NCBI GenBank assembly: GCA_965215355.1
Contig: CBDCDJ010000007.1
Coordinates: 682,001 to 746,000, forward strand
Direction of reading: 5' to 3'
DNA length: 64,000 nucleotides
Source: CBDCDJ01 sp965215355
GTDB lineage: Bacteria > Deinococcota > Deinococci > Deinococcales > Trueperaceae
The position numbers were made by a program, and so were the translations under genes. Below the pieces are notes generated by a model. The model ran no database searches, was not told the origin of the DNA, and saw only the letters and a program-made list of their open reading frames with translations. This document shows, in pieces, positions 39,814-47,743 of the stretch; positions within the stretch are counted from its first letter, which is position 1; each line of letters starts with the position of its first letter.

Positions 39814-41973
39814 ATGAGCGGAAACGCAGTGCGTGCAAAGTCGGTCGGCGACACCATCTCTTACCGGTTGCCGGCGGCCATCGACTACCTGGCGAGGCCG
39901 ACGGGCAGCTTGTTCGGCAGCAACGTCTTCAGCTTGGCGGTGATGAAAGAGCGCTTGCCCCAGGACGTGTTCCGGTCCCTGCAACGAACCATCAAAGAGG
40001 GCAGCGCTCTAGACGTGTCGACCGCCGACGCCATCGCCTCGGCGATGAAGGCGTGGGCGACCGAAAAGGGGGCCACGCACTACGGGCACATCTTTTTTCC
40101 GCTGACCGGCTTTACCGCCGAGAAAAACGACTCTTTTTTCTCGCCCACCGCCGAGGGCGGCGTCATCTCGGAGTTTTCAGGCGCGACGCTCATCCAGCAG
40201 GAGCCCGACGGCTCGAGCTTTCCCACCGGCGGCATTCGGCGCACGCACGAAGCGCGCGGCTACACCGCCTGGGACGTGACCAGTCCCGCTTACCTGGTCG
40301 AAAACCCCAACGGCCTGACCCTCACCATTCCTTCGGCCTTCGTGTCCTGGACGGGCGAGGCGCTCGACCAAAAAACGCCGCTGCTGCGCTCGATGAAGGC
40401 CTTGGACCGCCACGCGCGGCGCGTGCTGAGGCTGTTCGGCCACGTCGACGTGACGATGGTGAGTTCGACGGCGGGAGCCGAACAGGAATACTTTCTGGTC
40501 GACCGCAACTTCTACCTGTCCCGCCCCGACCTGTTGGCCGCGGGCCGGACCCTGTTCGGCGCGCCCCCGCCCAAGGGGCAAGAGTTCGACGACCACTACT
40601 TCGGGGCCATCAACGAGCGCGTCCAGGCCTGCATGTACGCTTTCGAGCGCGAACTCTTCAAGCTCGGCGTGCCGGTCAAGACGCGCCACAACGAGGTCGC
40701 CCCGGCCCAGTTCGAAATCGCCCCGGTGTTCGAAAACGCCAACGTCGCCGCCGACCACCAGCAAGTCGTCATGACGGTATTGCAGAAAGTGGCGACGACC
40801 TACGGCTTTGCCTGTCTGCTCCACGAAAAACCGTTTGCGGGCATCAACGGCAACGGCAAACACGTCAACATGTCGCTCGGCAACACCACGCAGGGCAACT
40901 TGCTCGAGCCCGGCGACACCCCCCACGAAAACGCGCAGTTTTTGGTGTTTTGTGCGGCGGTAATTCGCGCCGTCCACCGGCACGCGCCGCTGCTGCGCGC
41001 GGCCGTCGCCTCGGCGAGCAACGACCACCGCTTGGGCGCGAACGAAGCGCCGCCCGCCATCGTCTCGATTTTTTTGGGCGAGCAACTGACCGACGTGTTC
41101 GAGCAAATCAAACAGGGCGGCGCGAAGTCTTCAAAACCTTTGGGGACGCTTCACATCGGCGTCGACACCTTGCCGCCCCTGCCCCGGCACGCGGGCGACC
41201 GCAACCGCACGAGTCCCTTTGCTTTCACCGGCAACAAGTTCGAGTTTCGCGCGGTGGGCTCGAGCCAGTCCATCTCGCGCCCGGTGACGGTCGTCAACAC
41301 CATCCTGGCCGAGTCGCTCGACTACGTGGCGACCCGGCTCGAAGGTGCCGAGGACTTCAACGCCGCCGTGCAAAACCTGCTCAAAGACATCGTCACCGAG
41401 CACGGCGACATCATTTTCAACGGCGACGGCTACTCCGAAGGCTGGCACGCCGAGGCCGAGGCGCGCGGTCTGCCCAACCTCAAAACGACGCCCGACGCGC
41501 TGCCCGCGTTCGCTTCCGAGGAGGCCGCCGAGCTGTTCGAAACGTACGGCGTGTTGAGCCGCCACGAGCTAGAAAGTCTGTACGAGGTGCTGCTCGAGCA
41601 GTACCTGATGACGGTGAACCTGGAGTCCAACCTCGTCGTTGAAATGGCGAAGACCATCATCTTCCCGGCGGCGGTCCGCTACCAGGGCGAACTCGCGCAG
41701 ACCTGCGCCCACCTCAAGGCCATCGGCTACGAGTTCGACACCGACACGCTCGACAAGGTGACCCGACTCGTCAAAGACCTCCAGGACAGCACCGCCAGGC
41801 TGGAAGCGCTCAAGAAAGACAAGGGTGAGGGGTTGGCCGAGGCCAAGCGCGCCCGCGACACGGTCTTGCCCGCGATGTTGGAGGTCCGCGCCGCCGCCGA
41901 CGCGCTTGAGGCCGTCGTCGCCGACGACTTGTGGTCGCTGCCGACCTACCAGGAGATGCTGTTCATCCGCTAG
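39814..41973 (+). CDS. glnN: Glutamine synthetase type III
   Basis: GSIII of 719 residues, the size expected for this long class. Characteristic blocks: FGSNVFSLAVMKERLP near the N-terminus, HIFFPLTGFTAEKNDSFF, SSTAGAEQEYFLVDR (metal ligands), RHNEVAPAQFEIAPVFENAN, INGNGKHVNMSLGNTTQGN and GNKFEFRAVGSSQS. It forms glutamine from glutamate, ammonia and ATP in the cytosol. GAAAGGAAC precedes ATG. No glnA or PII gene is adjacent. Confidence 0.95.
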   Translation: MSGNAVRAKSVGDTISYRLPAAIDYLARPTGSLFGSNVFSLAVMKERLPQDVFRSLQRTIKEGSALDVSTADAIASAMKAWATEKGATHYGHIFFPLTGFTAEKNDSFFSPTAEGGVISEFSGATLIQQEPDGSSFPTGGIRRTHEARGYTAWDVTSPAYLVENPNGLTLTIPSAFVSWTGEALDQKTPLLRSMKALDRHARRVLRLFGHVDVTMVSSTAGAEQEYFLVDRNFYLSRPDLLAAGRTLFGAPPPKGQEFDDHYFGAINERVQACMYAFERELFKLGVPVKTRHNEVAPAQFEIAPVFENANVAADHQQVVMTVLQKVATTYGFACLLHEKPFAGINGNGKHVNMSLGNTTQGNLLEPGDTPHENAQFLVFCAAVIRAVHRHAPLLRAAVASASNDHRLGANEAPPAIVSIFLGEQLTDVFEQIKQGGAKSSKPLGTLHIGVDTLPPLPRHAGDRNRTSPFAFTGNKFEFRAVGSSQSISRPVTVVNTILAESLDYVATRLEGAEDFNAAVQNLLKDIVTEHGDIIFNGDGYSEGWHAEAEARGLPNLKTTPDALPAFASEEAAELFETYGVLSRHELESLYEVLLEQYLMTVNLESNLVVEMAKTIIFPAAVRYQGELAQTCAHLKAIGYEFDTDTLDKVTRLVKDLQDSTARLEALKKDKGEGLAEAKRARDTVLPAMLEVRAAADALEAVVADDLWSLPTYQEMLFIR

Positions 41974-41986
41974 GTTGTACCGCTGC

Positions 41987-42096
41987 GGGTTCGTTCCGAA
42001 AAAAACGAACCTGAGTGGAACGAGAAAAAATGCGGATGGCGATGAGCGGAAAAGTTTCCCAGGTTGTTCAGCGTACCGTCGCCATCCGTATCAGGT
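41987..42096 (-). repeat. Two-hairpin structured element, copy B
   Basis: Same layout as the element at 35795-35909: hairpin GGTTCGTT/AACGAACC (41988-42011), a link, an A6 run, then a 12-bp stem TGCGGATGGCGA / TCGCCATCCGTA (42031-42090, loop ~36 bases) followed by TCAGGTC as in copy A. The stem differs from copy A at paired positions (TC/GA in A is GG/CC in B), so pairing is maintained. On the minus strand T6 follows the long stem. The remaining sequence up to 42313 shows nothing recognisable. Confidence 0.6.
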
Positions 42097-42313
42097 CGAC
42101 TTTTCGGCTGTCACGAGGTTGGGGAGATGTGCTGGGCAGCGAAGCTCAGCGCACGCCGGGCGCGCTTGCAGGCTCGAGGACGTTTGGGCTCGGAGCGCCT
42201 AAAAACCGACCCGTTCAGCCAGCGTGGAGGCGATGGGCACAGGGTACAAAAGTGACCCGGCCACCGCCCCCGCAGCTTGTTTCTTAGCGTTTTGGATGCT
42301 CCCAAAGACGTGT

Positions 42314-42862
42314 CTACAAGGCGCACGTCTCGTTGTAGGTCAGCAGACCTCTCGGCCCGACGAAAAGACACCTTTTGAAACTAGGGTCCAGGCTCGAGGC
42401 GACCTCTATCTTGGCGGCCGTCTGCAGACCCTGCGGCAGCCCGCGTGAGTCGAAGAGAAGGGTCTGCGTGAGGGCGGGGTCCGCACCGACGAGACTTGCC
42501 AGGGGAAAGTCCCGGTTCAAACTGCGCTCGAAGGCGAGCCGAGGCGGGCGGTCACCCGGGTCAAAAGTAACCCGGTAACTGTTGGAAGCTGCGCTGAAGG
42601 TCACGCGGACGGGAGTTTCAAGCCGGACGGCCTCGCTGCGCGCCCACAGCAGGTCCGCGGCGAGCAGTTGCACACTGCCAGCGACCTGCGGCTCGTCGCG
42701 GTGCAAGGTGTTCACGCCCACAGCCGCCAGCGACCCCAACAGCGCTAAGGTGGCGAGCCATTCCAGAACGACGAAGCCGCTCAGGGCAGGCGTCCTGAAC
42801 GAACGCCGTGCGACAAAATCTATGGGCAAAACGCGTCTCGTCACGACCTCGCTCCTCCTCAT
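42314..42862 (-). CDS. Type II/IV prepilin-like protein (GspH/FimT type)
   Basis: Protein of 182 residues with the prepilin peptidase signature LSG/FVVLEWLATLALLG (Gly-Phe cleavage, Glu5, hydrophobic helix) after an unusually long basic leader of about 28 residues. The mature part (LLAADLLWARSEAVRLETPVRVTF, RLAFERSL, CLFVGPRGLLTYN) follows the GspH/FimT minor pseudopilin pattern. No other pilus genes adjoin, so it is an orphan minor pilin that would depend on a pilus or secretion system elsewhere. A shorter start inside the leader is possible. Confidence 0.82.
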   Translation of the reverse strand: MRRSEVVTRRVLPIDFVARRSFRTPALSGFVVLEWLATLALLGSLAAVGVNTLHRDEPQVAGSVQLLAADLLWARSEAVRLETPVRVTFSAASNSYRVTFDPGDRPPRLAFERSLNRDFPLASLVGADPALTQTLLFDSRGLPQGLQTAAKIEVASSLDPSFKRCLFVGPRGLLTYNETCAL

Positions 42863-42978
42863 CAGGATACGGACCCCGCTGTGGCGGGACGTTTAAAAAC
42901 TTAACAGCGTGCGGTGTCGGCTTTGTTACAATCGGCGCTTGGACCGGCGCTTTCAAGTCGGGCGAGACGGGAGACAAA

Positions 42979-43743
42979 GTGAGTCGAGTGACAAGCGGAA
43001 ACACGACGAGGGTGACGATTTGGAACGAGTTTTTACACGAGAAAGACGCCCACGTGGCCGAGATTTATCCGCAGGGGATTCACGCGGCCATCGGCACGGG
43101 GATCGCCGACCTGGGCGCGTTCGAACTGCGCTACGCCACCTTGGAAGAACCCGAACACGGCCTGACCGAGGAGGTGCTGGCCGCGACCGACACCCTCGTG
43201 TGGTGGGGCCACATGGCCCACGGCCAGGTCGACGACGCGGTGGTCGGGAGGGTTCACGAGCAGGTGCTGAGCGGTATGGGCCTGGTCGTGCTGCACTCGG
43301 GGCACTTTTCCAAGATTTTCAAGCGCGTCTTGGGAACGCACGGCTCGTTGCGCTGGCGCGAGGCCGACGAAAAAGAGCGGCTCTGGAACTTAGCGCCCGC
43401 CCACCCCATCATGCAGGGCGTTCCCGACTACTTCGAACTGCCGCAAGAGGAGATGTACGGCGAGCGCTTCGACATCCCGACGCCGGACGAGCTGCTGATG
43501 ATTTCTTGGTTTCAGGGCGGCGAAGTGTTTCGGAGCGCCTGCACCTGGACGCGCGGACACGGGCGCGTTTTTTACTTCCGGCCGGGGCACGAGACCTACC
43601 CGACTTACAAAAACGAACACGTGCTGCGCATCATCGCCAACGCCGCTGAGTGGGCGGCGGCGCGGGTCAGGCTGGACTCGAGCACCTGCCCCAATCCCGC
43701 CGCCCTAGAGCCCGTCCCCAACCCGGGCAAAGAACACGTTTGA
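42979..43743 (+). CDS. ThuA-like protein (trehalose utilisation family)
   Basis: Protein of 254 residues of the ThuA/class I glutamine amidotransferase-like fold: RVTIWNEFLHEKDAHVAEIY, IHAAIGTGI, DTLVWWGHMAHGQVDD, GLVVLHSGHFSKIFKRVLGT and GRVFYFRPGHETYPTYKN. ThuA proteins with Gfo/Idh/MocA dehydrogenases take part in disaccharide (3-keto sugar) metabolism. GTG at 42979 with GGGAGA upstream is preferred to distant in-frame starts. The oxidoreductase gene follows after 43 bases. Confidence 0.9.
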   Translation: MSRVTSGNTTRVTIWNEFLHEKDAHVAEIYPQGIHAAIGTGIADLGAFELRYATLEEPEHGLTEEVLAATDTLVWWGHMAHGQVDDAVVGRVHEQVLSGMGLVVLHSGHFSKIFKRVLGTHGSLRWREADEKERLWNLAPAHPIMQGVPDYFELPQEEMYGERFDIPTPDELLMISWFQGGEVFRSACTWTRGHGRVFYFRPGHETYPTYKNEHVLRIIANAAEWAAARVRLDSSTCPNPAALEPVPNPGKEHV

Positions 43744-43786
43744 AAGCAGGCAGACATGAAAGCAGGTAAGCGAAAGTGAGCGAACA

Positions 43787-44824
43787 GTGAAAGTCGGCAT
43801 CATCGGGACCGGGGGCATCTCGGACCGGCACTTTTTGAGTTATGTGGCCGCCGGGGCCGACGTCGTCGCCATCGCCGACGTGAGCGAAACAGCCCTGGCG
43901 CTGCGCCAAAAGCAGTGGGGCGTGGCGCAAGCCTTTACGGACTTTCACGACCTGTTGGCGTTGCCGGAGGTCGAAGCGGTGTCAATCTGCACCCCCAACG
44001 CCTACCACCACCCGGCCACCGTCGCCGCGGCGCGGGCGGGCAAACACGTCCTCTGCGAAAAGCCGATTTCACTCAACTTGGAGTTGGCGCAGGACATGAT
44101 AGACACTTGCCGGGCGGCGGGCGTCGTGTTGCAAGTCGGCCACCACATGCGCTCGAACGGCGCGGCCTACCACGCCAAGCAAATGATAGACGCAGGCGAA
44201 CTGGGCCGCGTCACCTTTGTCAAACTGCGCCAAGCCCACGACTGGGCCGGGGCTGTGGCGGTCCGGCCGAGTTTCGGCACTAGAGCGAACGCCGGCGGCG
44301 GCACCCTCCTCGACAACGGCTGTCACCTGTTCGACCTAGCGCGCTACTTCGGCGGCGAAGTCGCCGACCTCTACGCGCGCACCGCCACGCTGAAGTTCGG
44401 CGTCGAGGTCGAGGACACCGCCGTGGTGAGTCTGCGGTTCGTCTCGGGCACGCTGGCAAGCGTCGAGGCGGCGTGGACGGCGACGGGTTGGGAAGAGGGC
44501 TTCTGGATTTACGGCACCTCGGGCGCCCTTGAATACACCAACCGCTGGGACCGCCCGGTTCTCAAACACCGCTTCCGCGAGTCGCCCGGCACGACCTGGG
44601 GCGACACCGACGTCGCCGTGTACGACTTTCAAAACCTGGCCGACGGCCAGACGAACCACGGCCGCCACATCGCCAACTTTTTGGCGGCGATTCGCGGCGA
44701 GCGCGAGGTTATCTGCACCGGTGAAGACGGCCTCGAGGCCGTGCGCCTGGTTTTGGCGAGTTACGAGAGCGCCGAGCAGAACCGGCCGGTCGCGCCCAAA
44801 AAAGCGGTGCCGGTGGCGGGCTGA
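43787..44824 (+). CDS. Gfo/Idh/MocA-family NAD(P)-dependent oxidoreductase
   Basis: Sugar dehydrogenase-like enzyme of 345 residues: N-terminal Rossmann fold (KVGIIGTGGISDRHFLSYV; EAVSICTPNAYHHPATVAAA; GKHVLCEKPISLNLELAQD with the conserved EKP lysine) and a C-terminal alpha/beta substrate domain (GGGTLLDNGCHLFDLARYF). It probably oxidises a sugar hydroxyl and works with the preceding ThuA protein. GTG start. Confidence 0.93.
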   Translation: MKVGIIGTGGISDRHFLSYVAAGADVVAIADVSETALALRQKQWGVAQAFTDFHDLLALPEVEAVSICTPNAYHHPATVAAARAGKHVLCEKPISLNLELAQDMIDTCRAAGVVLQVGHHMRSNGAAYHAKQMIDAGELGRVTFVKLRQAHDWAGAVAVRPSFGTRANAGGGTLLDNGCHLFDLARYFGGEVADLYARTATLKFGVEVEDTAVVSLRFVSGTLASVEAAWTATGWEEGFWIYGTSGALEYTNRWDRPVLKHRFRESPGTTWGDTDVAVYDFQNLADGQTNHGRHIANFLAAIRGEREVICTGEDGLEAVRLVLASYESAEQNRPVAPKKAVPVAG

Positions 44825-44863
44825 CCCCGTCCCGACCGAGGTTTGAAGGCTGCCGGTGGTGGG

Positions 44864-44930
44864 GGAGTAGGGGAGACGGGGAGTACCGAAGATCTTTTCC
44901 CCTTTGCTCCTTCGCCCCTCTGCGCCCCAC
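44864..44930 (+). repeat. Purine/pyrimidine hairpin related to the one after ffh
   Basis: GGGGAG units on the left pair with CTCC/CCCC units on the right around a CCGAAGATCTTTTCCCC loop that closely matches the loop at 22218-22235. It lies in the 145-base convergent gap between the oxidoreductase and ispE genes and may form the 3' ends of both transcripts. Confidence 0.5.
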
Positions 44931-44969
44931 TTGCTGACAGCGCTATAAACTCCGCTCGGCGGGTGAGGG

Positions 44970-45803
44970 CTAGGCTGTTTTGGCTGCCGCAACCCACCAG
45001 GTTGCGTGCTCGGCTTGCACAGCTGCGGCGACGTCCTGGGCGTCCGTCTCCTTTGCCGCCAGTCCGAAACAGGTCGAGCCGCTGCCCGACATGACGACGC
45101 CGCGCAAGCGTGTGGCCCGTAACGCGGCGAGCACGTCGCCGACGACGGGCTCGAGCCCCAACACCCCAGGTTGCAGAGAGTTGAAAAGGTGAGGTTTCAC
45201 GCCGCTTCGTAAGTTCGCCAGCAGTGCTTCGACCTCTAAGGGAGTGCCGAACGTCTGCACCGCAGCGTAAGCGTCCCCGGCGCTGACCGCGACGCCGGGG
45301 TTGACCAGGACGAGGTGAAGCTCCGGCAGGTCGACAGGCTCGAGCCTCTCGCCGCGCCCCCGCCCGCGCGCCGCGGGCAAGTCACGGACGAAAAACGGTA
45401 CGTCCGAGCCGAGGGTTTGGGCCAGCTCGAGCAGGTCGACCCCCGCCGGGTACAACTCTGCCAGCCCGCGCAACACCGCCGCCGCGTCCGACGAGCCGCC
45501 GCCGAGCCCGGCGGCGACGGGGATGCGTTTGTGCAAGTGAAGCCGGACGCCCCCGCCCGCGCGTTCAAGATACAAAGCCGCTGCCCTGAACGCCAGGTTG
45601 CGGTCGTCGGTCGGCAAGTCGGCCCCCCCGACCTGCAACTCGACGCCCCTGTGAACAGGCTCGAGCCGCACCGTGTCGTGCAGGCTCAACCGTGCGAACA
45701 GCGTGTCGAGACCGTGAAAGCCGTCGTCGCGCTTGCCGAGGACGCTGAGGCCCAGGTTGACCTTGGCATGAGCTTTGAGGGCGTGGGCTTTAAGCTCGAG
45801 CAC
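44970..45803 (-). CDS. ispE: 4-diphosphocytidyl-2-C-methyl-D-erythritol kinase
   Basis: GHMP kinase of 277 residues for the MEP isoprenoid pathway. AHAKVNLGLSVLGKRDDGFH, PVAAGLGGGSSDAAAVLRGL (ATP-binding motif), TLGSDVPFFV and VVMSGSGSTCFGL are intact. It phosphorylates the 2-OH of CDP-methylerythritol. Its start overlaps the ispD stop by 14 bases, so the two consecutive pathway enzymes are coupled. Confidence 0.95.
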   Translation of the reverse strand: MLELKAHALKAHAKVNLGLSVLGKRDDGFHGLDTLFARLSLHDTVRLEPVHRGVELQVGGADLPTDDRNLAFRAAALYLERAGGGVRLHLHKRIPVAAGLGGGSSDAAAVLRGLAELYPAGVDLLELAQTLGSDVPFFVRDLPAARGRGRGERLEPVDLPELHLVLVNPGVAVSAGDAYAAVQTFGTPLEVEALLANLRSGVKPHLFNSLQPGVLGLEPVVGDVLAALRATRLRGVVMSGSGSTCFGLAAKETDAQDVAAAVQAEHATWWVAAAKTA

Positions 45804-46449
45804 GCCACGCCGCCACCAGAGCCTGAGCCAGTTCGTAGTCGTCCGGGGTGGTGATTTTCATGAGCCAACTGTTCCCCTCGACAAAGCTCACCGGGTGACC
45901 CGTGCGCCGCACGAGGGCGGCGTCGTCGGTGGCTCGGACGTTCTCGCGCCGCGCGCGCGCGTGCGCGTCCAACACGAGGTCGCGCCGAAAGCCCTGCGGC
46001 GTCTGCACCGCCCGCAGCCCGGCGCGGTCGACGGGGTCGCCCTGCAGGGTCACCAGGCTGTCGGCGACCGGCGCGACGACGCAGGCCGCGCCGACAGCCG
46101 CCACGCTCTCTATCACTTCGGCGACGAGCGAGCGCGCCAAAAAGGGCCGCGCCGCGTCGTGAATCAAGACGATGTCGGCGCGGGTGGCTTGCAGCAACCG
46201 CCAGACCGTTTCCTGGCGCGTTTCGCCTCCTTCGACGACGGTCTCGGTAGTGGCCGGGGTCAGGTGCTCGTCCACCGCTGCCAGCATGTCCTTTGACACC
46301 GCGACGACCGTTTCGTCGACGAGCCCGCCGAACGCTTGCAGGGTAAAACCCAACAACGAGGTGTCGCCGAAAGGCAAAAAAGCCTTCGGCCCGCGCCCCA
46401 AACGCGAACCCTGTCCAGCGGCGGGGACGAGGGCGGCGACGCTAGGCAT
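45790..46449 (-). CDS. ispD: 2-C-methyl-D-erythritol 4-phosphate cytidylyltransferase
   Basis: Cytidylyltransferase of about 219 residues: ALVPAAGQGSRLGRGPKAFL (nucleotide-binding loop), VLIHDAARPFL and RAVQTPQGFRRDLV are IspD signatures. It makes CDP-methylerythritol from MEP and CTP, directly upstream of IspE in the pathway and operon. ATG at 46449 gives the family N-terminus; ten extra in-frame codons upstream are not conserved. Confidence 0.95.
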   Translation of the reverse strand: MPSVAALVPAAGQGSRLGRGPKAFLPFGDTSLLGFTLQAFGGLVDETVVAVSKDMLAAVDEHLTPATTETVVEGGETRQETVWRLLQATRADIVLIHDAARPFLARSLVAEVIESVAAVGAACVVAPVADSLVTLQGDPVDRAGLRAVQTPQGFRRDLVLDAHARARRENVRATDDAALVRRTGHPVSFVEGNSWLMKITTPDDYELAQALVAAWRARA

Positions 46450-46659
46450 AAGGCTCGAGGACGGTGAGGGACGGCACACCTTACTTTACCCCGGGGAGAA
46501 CTTTTATGGACGCGGAGCGCAAAGTGCCGCGCCGTTTACAAGTTCCGCCGAGTCGATTTCCGCGCAGTGTCCGAGCGTTTCTAGCCTCTGCTGTGACACC
46601 TGAGCCAACCCGCTGCCCTTACGACAGTTTTCGACCCCCGAACTGGCTATGATGAAGCC

Positions 46660-47058
46660 ATGACTTTTGAAGATTTTCGCGCCACGGCGGAAAGCATGTT
46701 CGACGAGATTCCTGACGAGTTCGTGCGCGGCCTGCAAGGCCTCCACGTTTTGCCCGAGGCGAGGCCGGAGCCCGACTTCGAAGACGTGTACCGCCTGGGC
46801 GAGTACTTGGACCCCGGCTTCGACCACTTTCTGGGCGGCAACCCCGGTCTGGGCCGCCACGTCGCGCTCTACTACGGCTCTTTCAAAGAAATCGCCCGGG
46901 GTGACCCCGACTTCGATTGGGAAGACGAACTGTGGGAAACCCTGACCCACGAGTTGCGCCATCACGTCGAATCCCTGGCCGGGGAAGACGGCCTGGTTCA
47001 GGACGACCAGCACCGCGCGGCGGAGTTCAAGCGCCGCCCCCGCAGGGCTGCCGAGTGA
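46660..47058 (+). CDS. Small zincin-like metallopeptidase family protein
   Basis: Protein of 132 residues of the conserved minimal zincin family (Zincin_1). HExxH occurs as THELRHHVE (H97, E98, H101), preceded by VALYYGSFKEIARGDPDFDW. The family is widespread in Deinococcota and Actinobacteria; its substrate is unknown. TATGAT is six bases before ATG. The DUF309 gene overlaps by four bases. Confidence 0.87.
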   Translation: MTFEDFRATAESMFDEIPDEFVRGLQGLHVLPEARPEPDFEDVYRLGEYLDPGFDHFLGGNPGLGRHVALYYGSFKEIARGDPDFDWEDELWETLTHELRHHVESLAGEDGLVQDDQHRAAEFKRRPRRAAE

Positions 47059-47420
47059 GTTTCACTGCGCCGGGTTTCGCTGCGCCTGAGTTCGGTACAG
47101 ACGTGTGGGCGGAGGGCGTGCGCCTGTTCGAGGCGGGGGAGTATTGGGAGTGTCACGAGGCTTTGGAGCCTTTGTGGCTGGCCTCGAGCGGCATAGACAA
47201 GCACTTTTACGGCGGCGTGATCCTACTCGCAGCGGCGCTGCACAAGGCGCGCAGTATGGGCAGCGCGCGGGGTGGACGGCGCAACTACGCCAAGGCGCTG
47301 GCGCACCTGGCGCTTGTTCCCGACCGGTACAAAGAGGTCGAGGTACGCAGGCTCGAGGCCGCGGTCCACGCCGCCCTGAGCGACCCCACCCTACAGCCTA
47401 GAGTAGAAGTCGGTGTTTGA
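47055..47420 (+). CDS. DUF309 protein
   Basis: Protein of 121 residues. VRLFEAGEYWECHEALEPLW and HFYGGVILLAAALHKARSMGS carry the conserved EYWECHE and IL..AAALHK motifs of DUF309, an all-helical cytosolic family of unknown function. GTG start overlaps the zincin stop (GTGA). It overlaps or abuts the PspC gene downstream, forming a three-gene operon. Confidence 0.87.
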   Translation: MSFTAPGFAAPEFGTDVWAEGVRLFEAGEYWECHEALEPLWLASSGIDKHFYGGVILLAAALHKARSMGSARGGRRNYAKALAHLALVPDRYKEVEVRRLEAAVHAALSDPTLQPRVEVGV

Positions 47421-47422
47421 GC

Positions 47423-47743
47423 GTGCCTGAAACACCCGCACCAACAAGGCGACTACCCGACCAGTTGCCCCACGACCAAAGCCGGGCGCGTCGCCCGCCG
47501 ACGCCTGCCCGCTTGCGGCGCAGCCGCAACCGCGTCGTCGCGGGGGTCGCGGGGGGCATCGCCGAGTACATCGGCGCGAAACCCACCGCCGTGCGGTGGG
47601 TTTTCGGAAGTGTCGTCGTTTTGTCGGGCGGCGTGTTTTTGATGGCCTACGCGCTGCTGTGGGCACTCTTGCCCGCGCCAGAAAGAGACGCTTTACACCA
47701 CGAGTCGGATAGGCGAGTCGAGGAGGGCGGCGACCGCCGCTAA
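47423..47743 (+). CDS. PspC-domain membrane protein
   Basis: Protein of about 106 residues. A basic, Pro-rich N-terminus is followed by the PspC domain: RSRNRVVAGVAGGIAEYIGAK and VRWVFGSVVVLSGGVFLMAY with one membrane helix. PspC proteins sense envelope stress. Start is GTG 47423 or TTG 47417. The last 51 bases overlap the convergent E3-binding-domain gene. Confidence 0.85.
   Translation: MPETPAPTRRLPDQLPHDQSRARRPPTPARLRRSRNRVVAGVAGGIAEYIGAKPTAVRWVFGSVVVLSGGVFLMAYALLWALLPAPERDALHHESDRRVEEGGDRR

Noticed and set aside
39693..41642. A 649-residue plus-strand frame overlapping glutamine synthetase
   Set aside because: Very Arg-rich out-of-frame translation of glnN; glnN is unmistakable in the other frame.
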